Shown here: positions 43,767 to 51,611 of the stretch, piece after piece
How the letters are laid out: every line of letters begins with the position of its first letter
Numbering within the stretch: the stretch's first letter is position 1
Source of the DNA: Gemmobacter megaterium
Lineage (GTDB): Bacteria; Pseudomonadota; Alphaproteobacteria; Rhodobacterales; Rhodobacteraceae
Length of the DNA stretch: 64,000 nucleotides
Direction: 5' to 3'
Assembly: GCF_900156815.1 (NCBI RefSeq)
Contig: NZ_FTOT01000011.1
Coordinates: 1-64,000, forward strand
Notes under the pieces: generated by a model
The model's input: the letters and a program-made list of their open reading frames with translations, nothing else
Told to the model about the DNA's origin: nothing
The model's database searches: none
Made by a program: the position numbers and the translations under genes

Positions 43767-44750
43767 TCAGGTCTCTGCGCAGGCCGCGATCCGGGCCCAC
43801 CAGTGCCGCAGCGTGAGCTTTTCCAGCACGCCGGCCCGCAAGGCCGGATCGTCGACAAAGGGGGACAGATCCGCCGCCCAGTGCCGCAGGCGGTCCCTGT
43901 CCAGGCAGTCCGGGGTCCAGTCCTCGACATAGGCGACCGGCAGGTCGCGATAGGCGGCGCTTGTCGCTGTCCTGCGCAGGATCGGGATGCAGTCGGCCAG
44001 CAACGCCTCCCATGCCTTGGGCGACGGATCCAGCCCGCCGCCCTCGACGCAGATGGCAAAGGCGTGCCGGTGCAGCGCCGCGCGATAGGCCGCTTCGTCC
44101 AGCCCTTCGTCCTGATGCACGCAGACATCCGCCCAGGCGGTCCGGGCAAGGGCGCTGGTCCGATGGCGGTTCTGCCACTGCGGCCCCTCGCGCAGGCGGT
44201 GGCAGCAGAAGGCCCGCGGATCGCGGGCGGCAAAGGCCGGAACCCGCGCCGGAACCGGCGGCGGCGCGGCCCCCGCCGGCGTCACCAGACCCAGCGGTAA
44301 GGCCGAGACCCTGGGATGGAACGGGCTGTCGAGATTTTCGGCAAACCAGTGCACCAGGCGGGGATCATCGGCAATGGCCGCGATCATGGCGCGTTCCTCG
44401 GCGTCGAAGGCCCGCCAGCGCCGGTCGGTCTGGCGCGGGATCGTCACATCCTCGGATCCGCTGACCAGCACGAACCTGCCCCGGATCCGGGGCAGGATCC
44501 GGTCGTGGAACCCCCGCAGTGCCACAAAGGGCGCCCGCAGCGACAGAAAGACATGGCGCGGGCTGTCCGTCCGCCCGGCACCGCGCAGATCGAGCTGCGG
44601 CGGTTTGTGATCCGACAGCACGGCCCAGTCGCATCGGGCCGCGATGCCGCTCAGCACATAGGCGGCCGCCCCCGCGCCTTTGGGAAAGAGCCGCGTCGAC
44701 AACAGCTCTGGCGGTGTTTCATGCGGAGGGCTGGGATCCTGGTGCCTCAT
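43767..44750 (-). CDS. Exostosin/GT47-like putative glycosyltransferase
   Basis: The 327-aa protein has an IRGRFVLVSGSEDVTIP segment in the first half and a C-terminal region ICVEGGGLDPSPKAWEALLADCIPILRRT (about residues 230-258) that resembles the nucleotide-sugar-binding part of exostosin-type glycosyltransferases (E-G...K-WEAL..GCIPV). It is read from an ATG at 44750 whose ATGA overlaps the stop of the upstream sulfotransferase. Arrangement after a sulfotransferase suggests that the same glycan is extended and sulfated. Family assignment is by motif only. Confidence 0.6.
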   Translation of the reverse strand: MRHQDPSPPHETPPELLSTRLFPKGAGAAAYVLSGIAARCDWAVLSDHKPPQLDLRGAGRTDSPRHVFLSLRAPFVALRGFHDRILPRIRGRFVLVSGSEDVTIPRQTDRRWRAFDAEERAMIAAIADDPRLVHWFAENLDSPFHPRVSALPLGLVTPAGAAPPPVPARVPAFAARDPRAFCCHRLREGPQWQNRHRTSALARTAWADVCVHQDEGLDEAAYRAALHRHAFAICVEGGGLDPSPKAWEALLADCIPILRRTATSAAYRDLPVAYVEDWTPDCLDRDRLRHWAADLSPFVDDPALRAGVLEKLTLRHWWARIAACAET

Positions 44751-45544
44751 GGAAAGGTCAGCGTTCCGGATCCGAAGCAGTCGCGGTACAGCGCCAGGTC
44801 TTCGGCATAGGCCTGGCAGACCGCCGCCACGATCTCGTCATCATAAAGCGCCTCGGTTGCGGGCACCAGGTTGCGGGCCTTCAGGGCAGCGATCTCCTGG
44901 GCGGGAACATCGCAATAGCGCGCGCTGCCGTCGCGTGTGAAGCGCGACAGATCGTGTCGGCCCAGAGCGCGGGCATCCTGGACCTTCAGCCCCGTCATGC
45001 GTTCGATCCCCTCGCTGGCCTCGGCAAAGCGTTCGAGGCAGAAATAGGCGGAATAGGTCTCGTAGACCAGAAAATCGCTCTGGGGGCACCAGTGGTTGTT
45101 GTGTCCGCGGATCGCGGGATCCAGCATCGCCAGGGCAAACTGGCGAAAGCTGAGATGGCGCAGGCTTGCGACATGCGGCAGCAGGGGCAGCAGTCTGGGC
45201 GCCGGCGGCAACTGCCCGACGATCTTGTCCAGATAGAAGCTGGCCAGCCGGGCAAAGGGGCAGCGCAACAGCACAAAGCTGCTGTGCGCGGTGACCAGAT
45301 CGCGCAGGCTGGCCGAGAAGGTCCAGTTGTTGTGGTGGATCCAGCCGAAATCCTCTGGCCCGGCGATGGCGCCGTTGTCCAGCGCCAGGGAATAGCGCAG
45401 GGTCGTGCAGGCATTCTTGGGGATGAAACTGTAGACCGCATTGCTGCGATAGATGCACAGGGCATGGCGGGCGGCAAAGCCGTGCCGTTCGTTTTCCGCC
45501 AGCGCCCCATGGCTGAGCCGGGCCTGTCTGAGCACGTGTTTCAT
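44747..45544 (-). CDS. Sulfotransferase, family-2-like
   Basis: The 265-aa protein has the 5' loop SFIPKNACTTLRYSLALDNG (residues about 39-58) in the K-N-A-C form typical of carbohydrate sulfotransferase family 2 and the 3'-phosphate motif LRCPFARLASFYLDKI. It overlaps the downstream exostosin-like gene by 4 nt. The start at 45544 has GAGACAGG nearby. No signal peptide or membrane segment is present, so it acts in the cytoplasm before export of the glycan. The presence of a family-2 type among several family-1 types implies more than one sulfated position. Confidence 0.82.
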   Translation of the reverse strand: MKHVLRQARLSHGALAENERHGFAARHALCIYRSNAVYSFIPKNACTTLRYSLALDNGAIAGPEDFGWIHHNNWTFSASLRDLVTAHSSFVLLRCPFARLASFYLDKIVGQLPPAPRLLPLLPHVASLRHLSFRQFALAMLDPAIRGHNNHWCPQSDFLVYETYSAYFCLERFAEASEGIERMTGLKVQDARALGRHDLSRFTRDGSARYCDVPAQEIAALKARNLVPATEALYDDEIVAAVCQAYAEDLALYRDCFGSGTLTFP

Positions 45545-45602
45545 GCCTGTCTCGTCTCCGGCAAGGGGCGATGCGATCGGGCGGAACGGTCCTGGGGCAT
45601 CC

Positions 45603-46238
45603 TCATGGCAGCTTCAGGCAGGCGGCAAGCTCTCCGCGCAGGATCAGGGGCACGACAAGATTGTGCCGGTCGAAATTCTCCAGCGGCTTCAGGACCACAT
45701 CGGGCAGATCCGCCAGATGTTCGGCATGGGCACGGTCGATGGGCGACTGGGCCCCGAAATACATCCAGACCCCCTGTGGCACATGGGCCCGGACAAGCCG
45801 GTTGCGCAGATCATGGCCGAAAGGGTCGGGAATTTCCAGAATCTTGCGCCGGACCATCGGGCCGCGGGTGTCGCCGTGCTCGCGGGCGAATTCCTCGGTC
45901 ATGCAGGTCGGAGCGGCCAGGCAGACAATGCGTTCGGCCCCCAGGGCCAGGCCATAGATCATTGCGCCATAGCCCCCGGCCGAGGATCCGATGCAGATCA
46001 GCCGCCGGGTTCCCAGTTCTGCCAGCCGGATGCGCAGGCTGGCCAGGGTGCTGTCCATATCCGCCCCGAGGCTTTCGACCCCGAGCAGAAAGAACCTCCG
46101 CTGGTAATCGCGCAGAAAGACGCTGGTGGCCCCGGCCTGCGCGACGAAGCAATCGGTCAGGGCGACATCGCCCATGGCCCGGTCGATCAGCCCGGTGAAG
46201 AACAGGACCGTGACCCTGATTCCCCTGGCGCGCTGCAC
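45603..46238 (-). CDS. Alpha/beta hydrolase-like protein
   Basis: This protein of about 211 aa has a nucleophile elbow RLICIGSSAGGYGAMIYGLA (GSSAGG, a G-x-S-x-G form) and a late histidine in ENFDRHNLVVPLIL that would complete a Ser-His catalytic pair; a candidate acid lies between them. It could be a deacylase acting on the glycan or an inactive relative. The start is uncertain: no ATG exists before VTVLFFTGLIDRAM, and the GTG at 46238 (MQRARGIRV) is the best choice, with no clear ribosome-binding site. That start lies 52 bp inside the end of the upstream TPR gene, so translation is probably coupled. Confidence 0.65.
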   Translation of the reverse strand: MQRARGIRVTVLFFTGLIDRAMGDVALTDCFVAQAGATSVFLRDYQRRFFLLGVESLGADMDSTLASLRIRLAELGTRRLICIGSSAGGYGAMIYGLALGAERIVCLAAPTCMTEEFAREHGDTRGPMVRRKILEIPDPFGHDLRNRLVRAHVPQGVWMYFGAQSPIDRAHAEHLADLPDVVLKPLENFDRHNLVVPLILRGELAACLKLP

Positions 46239-47107
46239 AGCATGTCGTCGGGCGTGTCCCGGATCACCGGCCTCTTGCGGTCGGCGGCTGCGGGAACCTT
46301 GGCCAGCATGTCCGGCAATTCGGATTTGCGGATCCCCCGCACAACCGCATTTCCCTCCGGAAGTCTGGCAATCGCGGCCTGGGCCGCCACGGCATCGCCC
46401 TGGATGGCAAGGGTGATGGCCTCGTGTTGCAGGGCCTCTTCGGCGGCGGTGTCGGCCACCGGGCGCAGCCCCTGCGCCCCGGCATCCTGCAGATATTCCG
46501 GCCACCTGTTGCACAGGCGGCGGATGAACCCCGCCCGTTCATGGGCCGGGATCAGAAAGCTGAACTCGACAAGCTCGGGAAAGCGGGGAAAGGGGGCGGC
46601 ACTGGCGATGGCGGCCTCGACGATGCGGCGCATCTCCTCCAGATCCCGCTCGGCATAGGCGATCTCGAACAGCACGCGATAGGGCAGGGCCAGATCCGGC
46701 GCCCGGCTGCGGACTAGCTGTGCCAGGGTCCGGGCCTGGGGCGCCTCTCCTGCCTGCCAATGCGCCGCAGCAAGTGCTGCGCGCAGATCGTGACGGTTGG
46801 GGCGCAGGGCCACAAGTTCTGTCAGGCAGGCGATCAGGGCGGGGGTATCCCTGGACTGTTCGGCATGGCGGCGGCGCAGCACCAGCATCTCGAAGCGGTT
46901 CGCACCGGCCGTCTCGGCACGTGCCAGCAGTGCGGGCACGCTTGCCGTTTTCCGGCTTCGCAGCGCAAGATCCGCCGCGGCAAGCAGAACGGCAGGGGCC
47001 TCTGGGGCGGTGTCCAGCAGGCGGTCGACCAATGCCCTGGCCTCGTCCAGCTTTTGCAGCCTGAGAAGCTCGCCAAGGCGCAGCAGTTCCGCATTCGGGG
47101 CAGTCAT
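46187..47107 (-). CDS. TPR-like repeat protein
   Basis: The 306-aa protein is almost wholly alpha-helical with pairs of helices of about 34 residues (LLRLQKLDEARALVDRLLDT, ALRPNRHDLRAALAAAHWQA, LFEIAYAERDLEEMRRIVEA), as in tetratricopeptide repeats. It has no catalytic motif, signal peptide or membrane segment. Such proteins act as scaffolds and are often found with sulfotransferase or glycosyltransferase domains. The start at 47107 has GGAAAG 9 nt upstream. It overlaps the hydrolase gene that follows. The last 40 residues are Pro/Ser/Arg-rich and probably disordered. Confidence 0.65.
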   Translation of the reverse strand: MTAPNAELLRLGELLRLQKLDEARALVDRLLDTAPEAPAVLLAAADLALRSRKTASVPALLARAETAGANRFEMLVLRRRHAEQSRDTPALIACLTELVALRPNRHDLRAALAAAHWQAGEAPQARTLAQLVRSRAPDLALPYRVLFEIAYAERDLEEMRRIVEAAIASAAPFPRFPELVEFSFLIPAHERAGFIRRLCNRWPEYLQDAGAQGLRPVADTAAEEALQHEAITLAIQGDAVAAQAAIARLPEGNAVVRGIRKSELPDMLAKVPAAADRKRPVIRDTPDDMLCSAPGESGSRSCSSPG

Positions 47108-47349
47108 CGGGAGAGCTTTCCATTTACGCAAGGGGCACGCCGTGCGCATCCTGCACGGGGCTGGCCGGGGGCCGACGATATCGTGAGCGATCCCGGCAAC
47201 CGCTTCAAGGCAGAGTTGTGCGCATTGCCAGGCCGCGCAACCGGGGGGCCGGGACTGTTCCGTCCGGCAGCACATCCACGTGCCGGTGCAGCGACTTTCG
47301 GCAGATGGCGCACAAGACGGGACGGCCAGCGGATCAGGCCATGCGGGGA

Positions 47350-47679
47350 TCAGGCGGGCGGCGATCCACCGGCTTTCAGCCGTTTGCGCACCCGTGCCAG
47401 ATGCGCGGCCACCGGATCGTCGGGGCCCAGCCGTTTCGCCGTGGCGCCGATCGCCTTGGGTGCGGGGGCCGTGCCACCCAGCAGCAGATCCGAGGCATGG
47501 AGCAGCAGGGCCAGACGGTCGGCCTGATCGGGCGTGGCCGGGGCGGGTGTCAGCCGCCGGGCGCGGCTTTCGGCCGCCTCGGCCCGCGCTGCCAAGGCGG
47601 TCAGCGTGGTTTCCAGCTCGACGATCTGTCGGGACAGCAGCTCGATCATGCTGCCCGGATCCGCGCCCTTGTCTGTCAT
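47350..47679 (-). CDS. Small coiled-coil hypothetical protein
   Basis: The 109-aa protein contains a predicted coiled coil (IELLSRQIVELETTLTALAARAEAAESRARRL, residues about 12-43, with heptad Leu/Ile/Ala) and a basic C-terminal helix (HLARVRKRLKAGG). The start at 47679 is preceded by GGGAGGGGG, but some 12 nt away. The sulfotransferase that is upstream in transcription ends 100 bp earlier. I recognise no family. The similar coiled-coil character of the methyltransferase gene at 48724 suggests it may interact with that protein. Confidence 0.55.
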   Translation of the reverse strand: MTDKGADPGSMIELLSRQIVELETTLTALAARAEAAESRARRLTPAPATPDQADRLALLLHASDLLLGGTAPAPKAIGATAKRLGPDDPVAAHLARVRKRLKAGGSPPA

Positions 47680-47779
47680 CGTCCGGTGCCCCCTCCCAGG
47701 ATTTCGGTGCCGTGTCATTGCTGTGTCATGAAACCCTGCGGCTGTCACGCAGGGCCGGCGATCCGGGCGCAAGCAGGTG

Positions 47780-48712
47780 TCAGAGCGTGTCTTCGTAGCC
47801 CATCCCGGCGCGCAGCGACAGGAAATCGGGGCAGTCGCGCAACTGGTCCAGCAAGGCGGGGGCCACGGGTTTGCGCGGACGCGGCGCGATGCTGTCGCCC
47901 TTGCGGCCGCTGTCGCCGGTCAGGCGCATCATCGGGAACAGGTGCAGCGCATCGTCGCTCCAGCCCAGATCCAGTGCATCGGCGATCCGGCGCAGCGCCG
48001 GTTCCGGATCCTGGGTGAACTCCTCGTATTTCAGCACGGGCAGGTCGCGGTGGTCGTCCAGGAACAGCCGATAGCGGCGGGCATATTCCGCAGGGGTCTG
48101 GGGCGCCATATGGGTATGCCAGCCATTGGCGCGCAGCGAGAGATAGGATTCCACCGGGTCGCGCACCGTCACGATCGCGCGGATGTCGAATTCGGGCGCC
48201 AGGATGCGGCGCAGGCTCGGGCGGGTGCTGGGATCGCGGTGGGTGCAATAGTGCGAATGGGCATGATCGCGCAGCACCAGATGCTGGCCCCGGTCTGCCA
48301 GCCGCGCGGCCAGCCGCCCGATGGCCGCCACGAACACATCGGCCAGCATCTCCTCGGGCAGGGGGCGTGTGGTCTGGCGCATGTTCAGCAGCACATCGGT
48401 CGGGGCAAAGACGGGGCGGTCCTGCGGGATGACCAGTGTGCTCAGCGGGTCGATCTCGCTCAGCAGGACCGTGTTGGGCAGGGCGGCGACGCATTTGGCG
48501 ATCAGCGTACCGCCGGTACAGGCAAAGTGGTGCAGCGTGCGGATCACCGGGCAGGCGGGCAGCGCCGCGATCAGATCCTGGCATTGCGCCAGCAGGCTGG
48601 GCAGCGGTTCGACCACAGCGGCCTCGGGCAGGGGGCGGGGATCGCCGGCCAGCAGATCCAGCGCCTCGTCGATGGCGGACTGAAGGGGGCCGATCCCGGT
48701 CCTGTTCTGCAT
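47780..48712 (-). CDS. Sulfotransferase-like protein
   Basis: The 310-aa protein has a P-loop-like HHFACTGGTLIAKCVAALPN (residues about 61-80), where the glycine-rich CTGGTLIAK would bind PAPS, and the 3' motif VTVRDPVESYLSLRANGW (about 183-200) followed by LPVLKYEEFTQDP, all typical of sulfotransferase family members. The start at 48712 is 11 bp after the methyltransferase/coiled-coil gene's stop, so both are in one operon. The P-loop is T-G-G-T rather than the usual K-x-G-T/S, so catalysis may be modified. No export signal. Confidence 0.72.
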   Translation of the reverse strand: MQNRTGIGPLQSAIDEALDLLAGDPRPLPEAAVVEPLPSLLAQCQDLIAALPACPVIRTLHHFACTGGTLIAKCVAALPNTVLLSEIDPLSTLVIPQDRPVFAPTDVLLNMRQTTRPLPEEMLADVFVAAIGRLAARLADRGQHLVLRDHAHSHYCTHRDPSTRPSLRRILAPEFDIRAIVTVRDPVESYLSLRANGWHTHMAPQTPAEYARRYRLFLDDHRDLPVLKYEEFTQDPEPALRRIADALDLGWSDDALHLFPMMRLTGDSGRKGDSIAPRPRKPVAPALLDQLRDCPDFLSLRAGMGYEDTL

Positions 48713-48723
48713 CTGGGCGCCCC

Positions 48724-50433
48724 TCAGGATTTCTTCTTTTTCTTTTTCGGGGTCTTGCCGGGGGCGGCAAGGGGTGTGGCCGCCGGAACCGGCAAGGTTC
48801 TGGCCGCCTGCTCTGCGGCGCTGTCCTGCAGATGGGCGGCGGCATCCTGCAAACGCGCTGCAAGTTTGCGCAGCAGGTCGTCCTGCCTGCGGCACAGCGC
48901 CTCGCTGCGGGCGAAGCGGTCCTGAAGCTCTTGCAGATCGTTGCGGGCCAGAAGCTGGCCGCGCAGCGCGATCCCCGCATCGGCCTGCGCCCGTTCCTGT
49001 GCGGCGGTGGCGGTTGCCAGGGCCGTACGGGCACTTTCGGCCACACCTTGCGCCTCGGTCAGGACGGTTTCCGCCTGTGCGGCGCGGGTCTCCATGGCCT
49101 GGGCGTGGTGGCGTGTGTCGTTCAGCACGCGGTCACGTTCGGCGATCCGGGCCTGTGCCTCGGCCAGGGCGGTTTCCGCCTGTGCGGCGCGGTCTTCCAT
49201 GGCCTGGGCGTGGTGGCGTGTGTCGTTCAGCACGCGGTCACGTTCGGCGATCTGGGCCTGTGCTTCGGCCAGGGCGGTTTCCGCCTGTGCGGCGCGGTCT
49301 TCCATGGCCTGGGCGTGGTGGCGTGTGTCTTTCAGCACGCGGTCGCGTTCGGCAACCTGGACATGTGCCTCGGTCAGCGTGGTTTCCAGTTGTGCGGCGC
49401 TGTCCTGGGCGGCGCGGAGCTGGAGCTTGGCCTCTTCCAGCGCGCGGTTCCGCTCTCCGATCAACTGGCGTGTTTCGGCCAGGGCCGCCTCCAGGCCCTT
49501 TGCCTGGTCTTGCGCGATCCGGGTGTCGTGGCGCGCGCTGTCCAGCGCCTGGTCGCGTTCGACGATCCGGGCTTCGGCCTCGGCCAGCGCCGTTTCCGCC
49601 TGTGCGGCGCGGGTCTCCATGGCCTGGGCGTGGTGGCGTGTGTCGTTCAGCACGCGGTCGCCTTCGGCGATCCGGGCCTGTGCTTCGGCCAGGGCGGTTT
49701 CCGCCTGTGTGGCGCGGGCCTCCATGGCCTGAGCCTGCTGCGTTGCGGCCCCGGTCGCGGTCCGGGCGGTTTCGAGGGCGGATTCCAGATCGGCGATCCG
49801 CGCCGCTGCGGCCACAAGGCCGCGTTGCGCCGTATTGGCGCGCATATGCAGGACAGGCCAGTCGGGGTCGGTCGTATCCAGCCGGTCGAGCGTGAAATGG
49901 GCGGCGCTCAGCCGGTCCTGCAAGACCTGCCGGGGCTGGGCGCCTTCAAAGAACATCTCCTCGCCGCAGTGCAGTTCCAGCCGGTCCACCCGGTCCATCG
50001 CGCCGCAGGCCTGCAGGCTGTCCAGGATCGCGGCTTCCGAGCCTGCGGCCTCCAGCACCAGCCACAGCGCCTCGGGCACGCCGCCCAGACGGCCGAACAG
50101 CCCGGCGGCATCCAGCATCGGCACATCGTGACGGGCGGTCACCCGCAGGCCGGGAAACAAGGCCCGCAGATCGGGGGTGGCCGGATGAAAACTGCTCAGT
50201 TCCGGCAGGTTGGCCATGCGGAATTCGGCGGTTCCGGCCTGGGCCCCCAGCCCGGCGTGCAGCACCCGCAGCCGGGGCTGCCCGGCGGCCACCTCGTCCA
50301 GCGCGGCGGCCGCGGCGGGGTCGGGCTCGACCAGCACGATCCGCTGTGCCGCGGTTGCCAGATAGTCCTCCAGCCGCCCGGCGCCTCCGGTCCCGATATG
50401 CAGCAGGGTGAACGAGGATGCGGTTCCGGTCAT
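48724..50433 (-). CDS. FkbM-like methyltransferase domain fused to a repetitive coiled coil
   Basis: The 569-aa protein has an N-terminal methyltransferase-like fold: a glycine-rich loop LLHIGTGGAGRLEDYL (residues 10-25), strand VLVEPDPAAAAAL, and an FkbM-like ending ALWLVLEAAGSEAAILDSL. From about residue 215 to 470 it is a continuous coiled coil built of 35-residue (five-heptad) units such as DRVLNDTRHHAQAMEDRAAQ, with an Ala/Pro segment and a KTPKKKKKKS tail. Proteins of this plan occur in capsule and lipopolysaccharide loci, where the coil sets chain length by spacing a methylating terminator from the membrane. Whether this one is a true terminator is inference. It is the first gene of its operon. 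Confidence 0.8.
   Translation of the reverse strand: MTGTASSFTLLHIGTGGAGRLEDYLATAAQRIVLVEPDPAAAAALDEVAAGQPRLRVLHAGLGAQAGTAEFRMANLPELSSFHPATPDLRALFPGLRVTARHDVPMLDAAGLFGRLGGVPEALWLVLEAAGSEAAILDSLQACGAMDRVDRLELHCGEEMFFEGAQPRQVLQDRLSAAHFTLDRLDTTDPDWPVLHMRANTAQRGLVAAAARIADLESALETARTATGAATQQAQAMEARATQAETALAEAQARIAEGDRVLNDTRHHAQAMETRAAQAETALAEAEARIVERDQALDSARHDTRIAQDQAKGLEAALAETRQLIGERNRALEEAKLQLRAAQDSAAQLETTLTEAHVQVAERDRVLKDTRHHAQAMEDRAAQAETALAEAQAQIAERDRVLNDTRHHAQAMEDRAAQAETALAEAQARIAERDRVLNDTRHHAQAMETRAAQAETVLTEAQGVAESARTALATATAAQERAQADAGIALRGQLLARNDLQELQDRFARSEALCRRQDDLLRKLAARLQDAAAHLQDSAAEQAARTLPVPAATPLAAPGKTPKKKKKKS
49093..49827 (-). repeat. Seven 105-bp tandem units encoding 35-aa heptad blocks
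   Basis: The landmark CATGGCCTGGGCGTGGTGG recurs at 49093, 49198, 49303 and 49618, with a shorter match (CATGGCCTG) at 49723; all distances are multiples of 105 bp. The units at 49408 and 49513 are in register but diverged. Units are almost identical at the DNA level at 49093-49407, which suggests recent duplication or gene conversion. Coil length could change by copy-number slippage. Confidence 0.85.
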
Positions 50434-50824
50434 GAAACGTTCCGTGGTGATCGGCTGGGGCCAGGGCCCGAAAAGGGTTTGCTGCCCTCTACATAGGAAA
50501 GGCCCGGAGGAATGTCACAGGGTTTCTCGACCGACAGGCCGGGCGGTTTCCTCGTTGACAGGGACAGTCATAGTCAGGATACATGAGCAGCCTTGAAACA
50601 GCAGGCGTGATCGTGGCCCTGCCATATGTTCAGGGATCACTTCCTAGGTGGCGATGGTCGGACGACGAATGGTCTTGATGCAGGCCCTGTGTGCCAGCAG
50701 ATGTTGGTGTGCGGATACGGTCCGGCGCCATCGTCGGCACGTGCGCGCTGCGGCCCGACAGTGCCCCGATCTCCGCAAGACATATTTTGGCTTTCAAGAA
50801 CAACCAGGACTGTGAGGATATAAC
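50434..50824 (+). other. Intergenic, 391 bp, with a promoter candidate
   Basis: This region lies between the methyltransferase/coiled-coil gene (minus) and a sulfotransferase gene (plus). It contains a good sigma-70-like promoter (50555-50583) and a 31-codon open frame from ATG 50583 without a clear ribosome-binding site. The stretch 50640-50700 reads WSDDEW in one frame, vaguely like the N-terminus of an IS5 transposase, but this is too short and broken to claim. Confidence 0.45.
50555..50583 (+). promoter_or_regulatory. Candidate sigma-70 promoter
   Basis: TTGACA (50555-50560) is separated by 17 bp from GATACA (50578-50583). It points towards the sulfotransferase gene at 50825 and would give a leader of about 235 nt. 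The call is from consensus and spacing only. Confidence 0.45.
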
Positions 50825-51565
50825 TTGGCTCTCGTTGGTGTCTATTCCTACCCGAAATCCGGCAACACCTGGGTGCGCGGGATCATTGCCGGTGCCATGA
50901 ATGCCTCTGCAAAGGCCATTCCCGATTTGCACGAGCAACCCTTGAGCGAGGCCAAGGAATTTCGCGGTTTCCGGTTCTTCAAGCATCATGGCGGGCGTGA
51001 TGTGACGAAGTGGCAGGGGCAGGATGTGCCTTCGACCCATATCATACATATCCGCCGCAACCCGCTGGATGTGTTCTTGTCCTATCTGAATTTCATTTCC
51101 GCCAATGTGACGAATACCGCGTCGATCCCCTTTGACTCGGTCGAATCCATCGTGGGAACGGATCTGTTCGATCTCTATTTCAGCTCCTTCACCATCACGG
51201 GCCATATCGCGCCGCGTTTTTCGCTCGAGACGGGCGATTACTTTGCCCACAATGCCTATTGGATGAAGTTCAACGCCAAGCCGATCGTGCGTCTGCGCTA
51301 CGAGGATCTGTTGAACGCGCCGCTGCCCACGCTGGGGTTCCTGAAGGACTGGATCGGCATCACCGACGAAGATCTGAACACCATGCTGGAGCGGGCGGGC
51401 AAGGGCACCAAGAAGGACGGCAAGTTCTACTGGCGGCAGGAAGAAAAGAACTATTACAACTTCCTGCGCGAAGACCAGATCGCCACCTTCCTGAAGTACC
51501 GGGGCGACGAATGCCGGGCGCTTGGGTATGACCCGGCCTATCTGATGGCGCCGCCGGTCCGCTGA
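50825..51565 (+). CDS. Sulfotransferase (family 1 type)
   Basis: The 246-aa protein has the 5' loop VYSYPKSGNTWVRGIIAGAM (residues 6-25), the canonical YPKSGNTW of family 1 sulfotransferases, and the 3' motif IRRNPLDVFLSYLNFI (about 76-91), then LRYEDLLNAPLPTLGFL. Start is an unusual TTG at 50825 with GAGGA about 7 nt upstream; no ATG precedes the motif. The K and S/T of PKSGNT would bind PAPS. It is single, with an own promoter candidate. GC is somewhat lower than its neighbours. Its acceptor is probably a glycan. Confidence 0.9.
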   Translation: MALVGVYSYPKSGNTWVRGIIAGAMNASAKAIPDLHEQPLSEAKEFRGFRFFKHHGGRDVTKWQGQDVPSTHIIHIRRNPLDVFLSYLNFISANVTNTASIPFDSVESIVGTDLFDLYFSSFTITGHIAPRFSLETGDYFAHNAYWMKFNAKPIVRLRYEDLLNAPLPTLGFLKDWIGITDEDLNTMLERAGKGTKKDGKFYWRQEEKNYYNFLREDQIATFLKYRGDECRALGYDPAYLMAPPVR

Positions 51566-51581
51566 GCGGCCCCGCAACGGT

Positions 51582-51602
51582 CCGGGCGCAAGGCGCGCCC
51601 GG
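51582..51602 (+). terminator. Hairpin after the sulfotransferase gene
   Basis: CCGGGCGC, a 5-nt loop (AAGGC) and GCGCCCGG form a perfect 8-bp stem 17 bp after the stop at 51565 and 10 bp before the next start. It may attenuate read-through into the gene at 51612. No T-tract follows. Confidence 0.45.
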
Positions 51603-51611
51603 CACCCTGCC

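Noticed and set aside
40283-44233. A 1316-aa minus-strand open frame
   Set aside because: It is the antisense shadow of the triple glycosyltransferase and has no recognisable motifs.
50640-50700. Possible IS5-type transposase remnant (WSDDEW)
   Set aside because: The match is six residues followed by a stop, with no terminal inverted repeats or target duplication visible.
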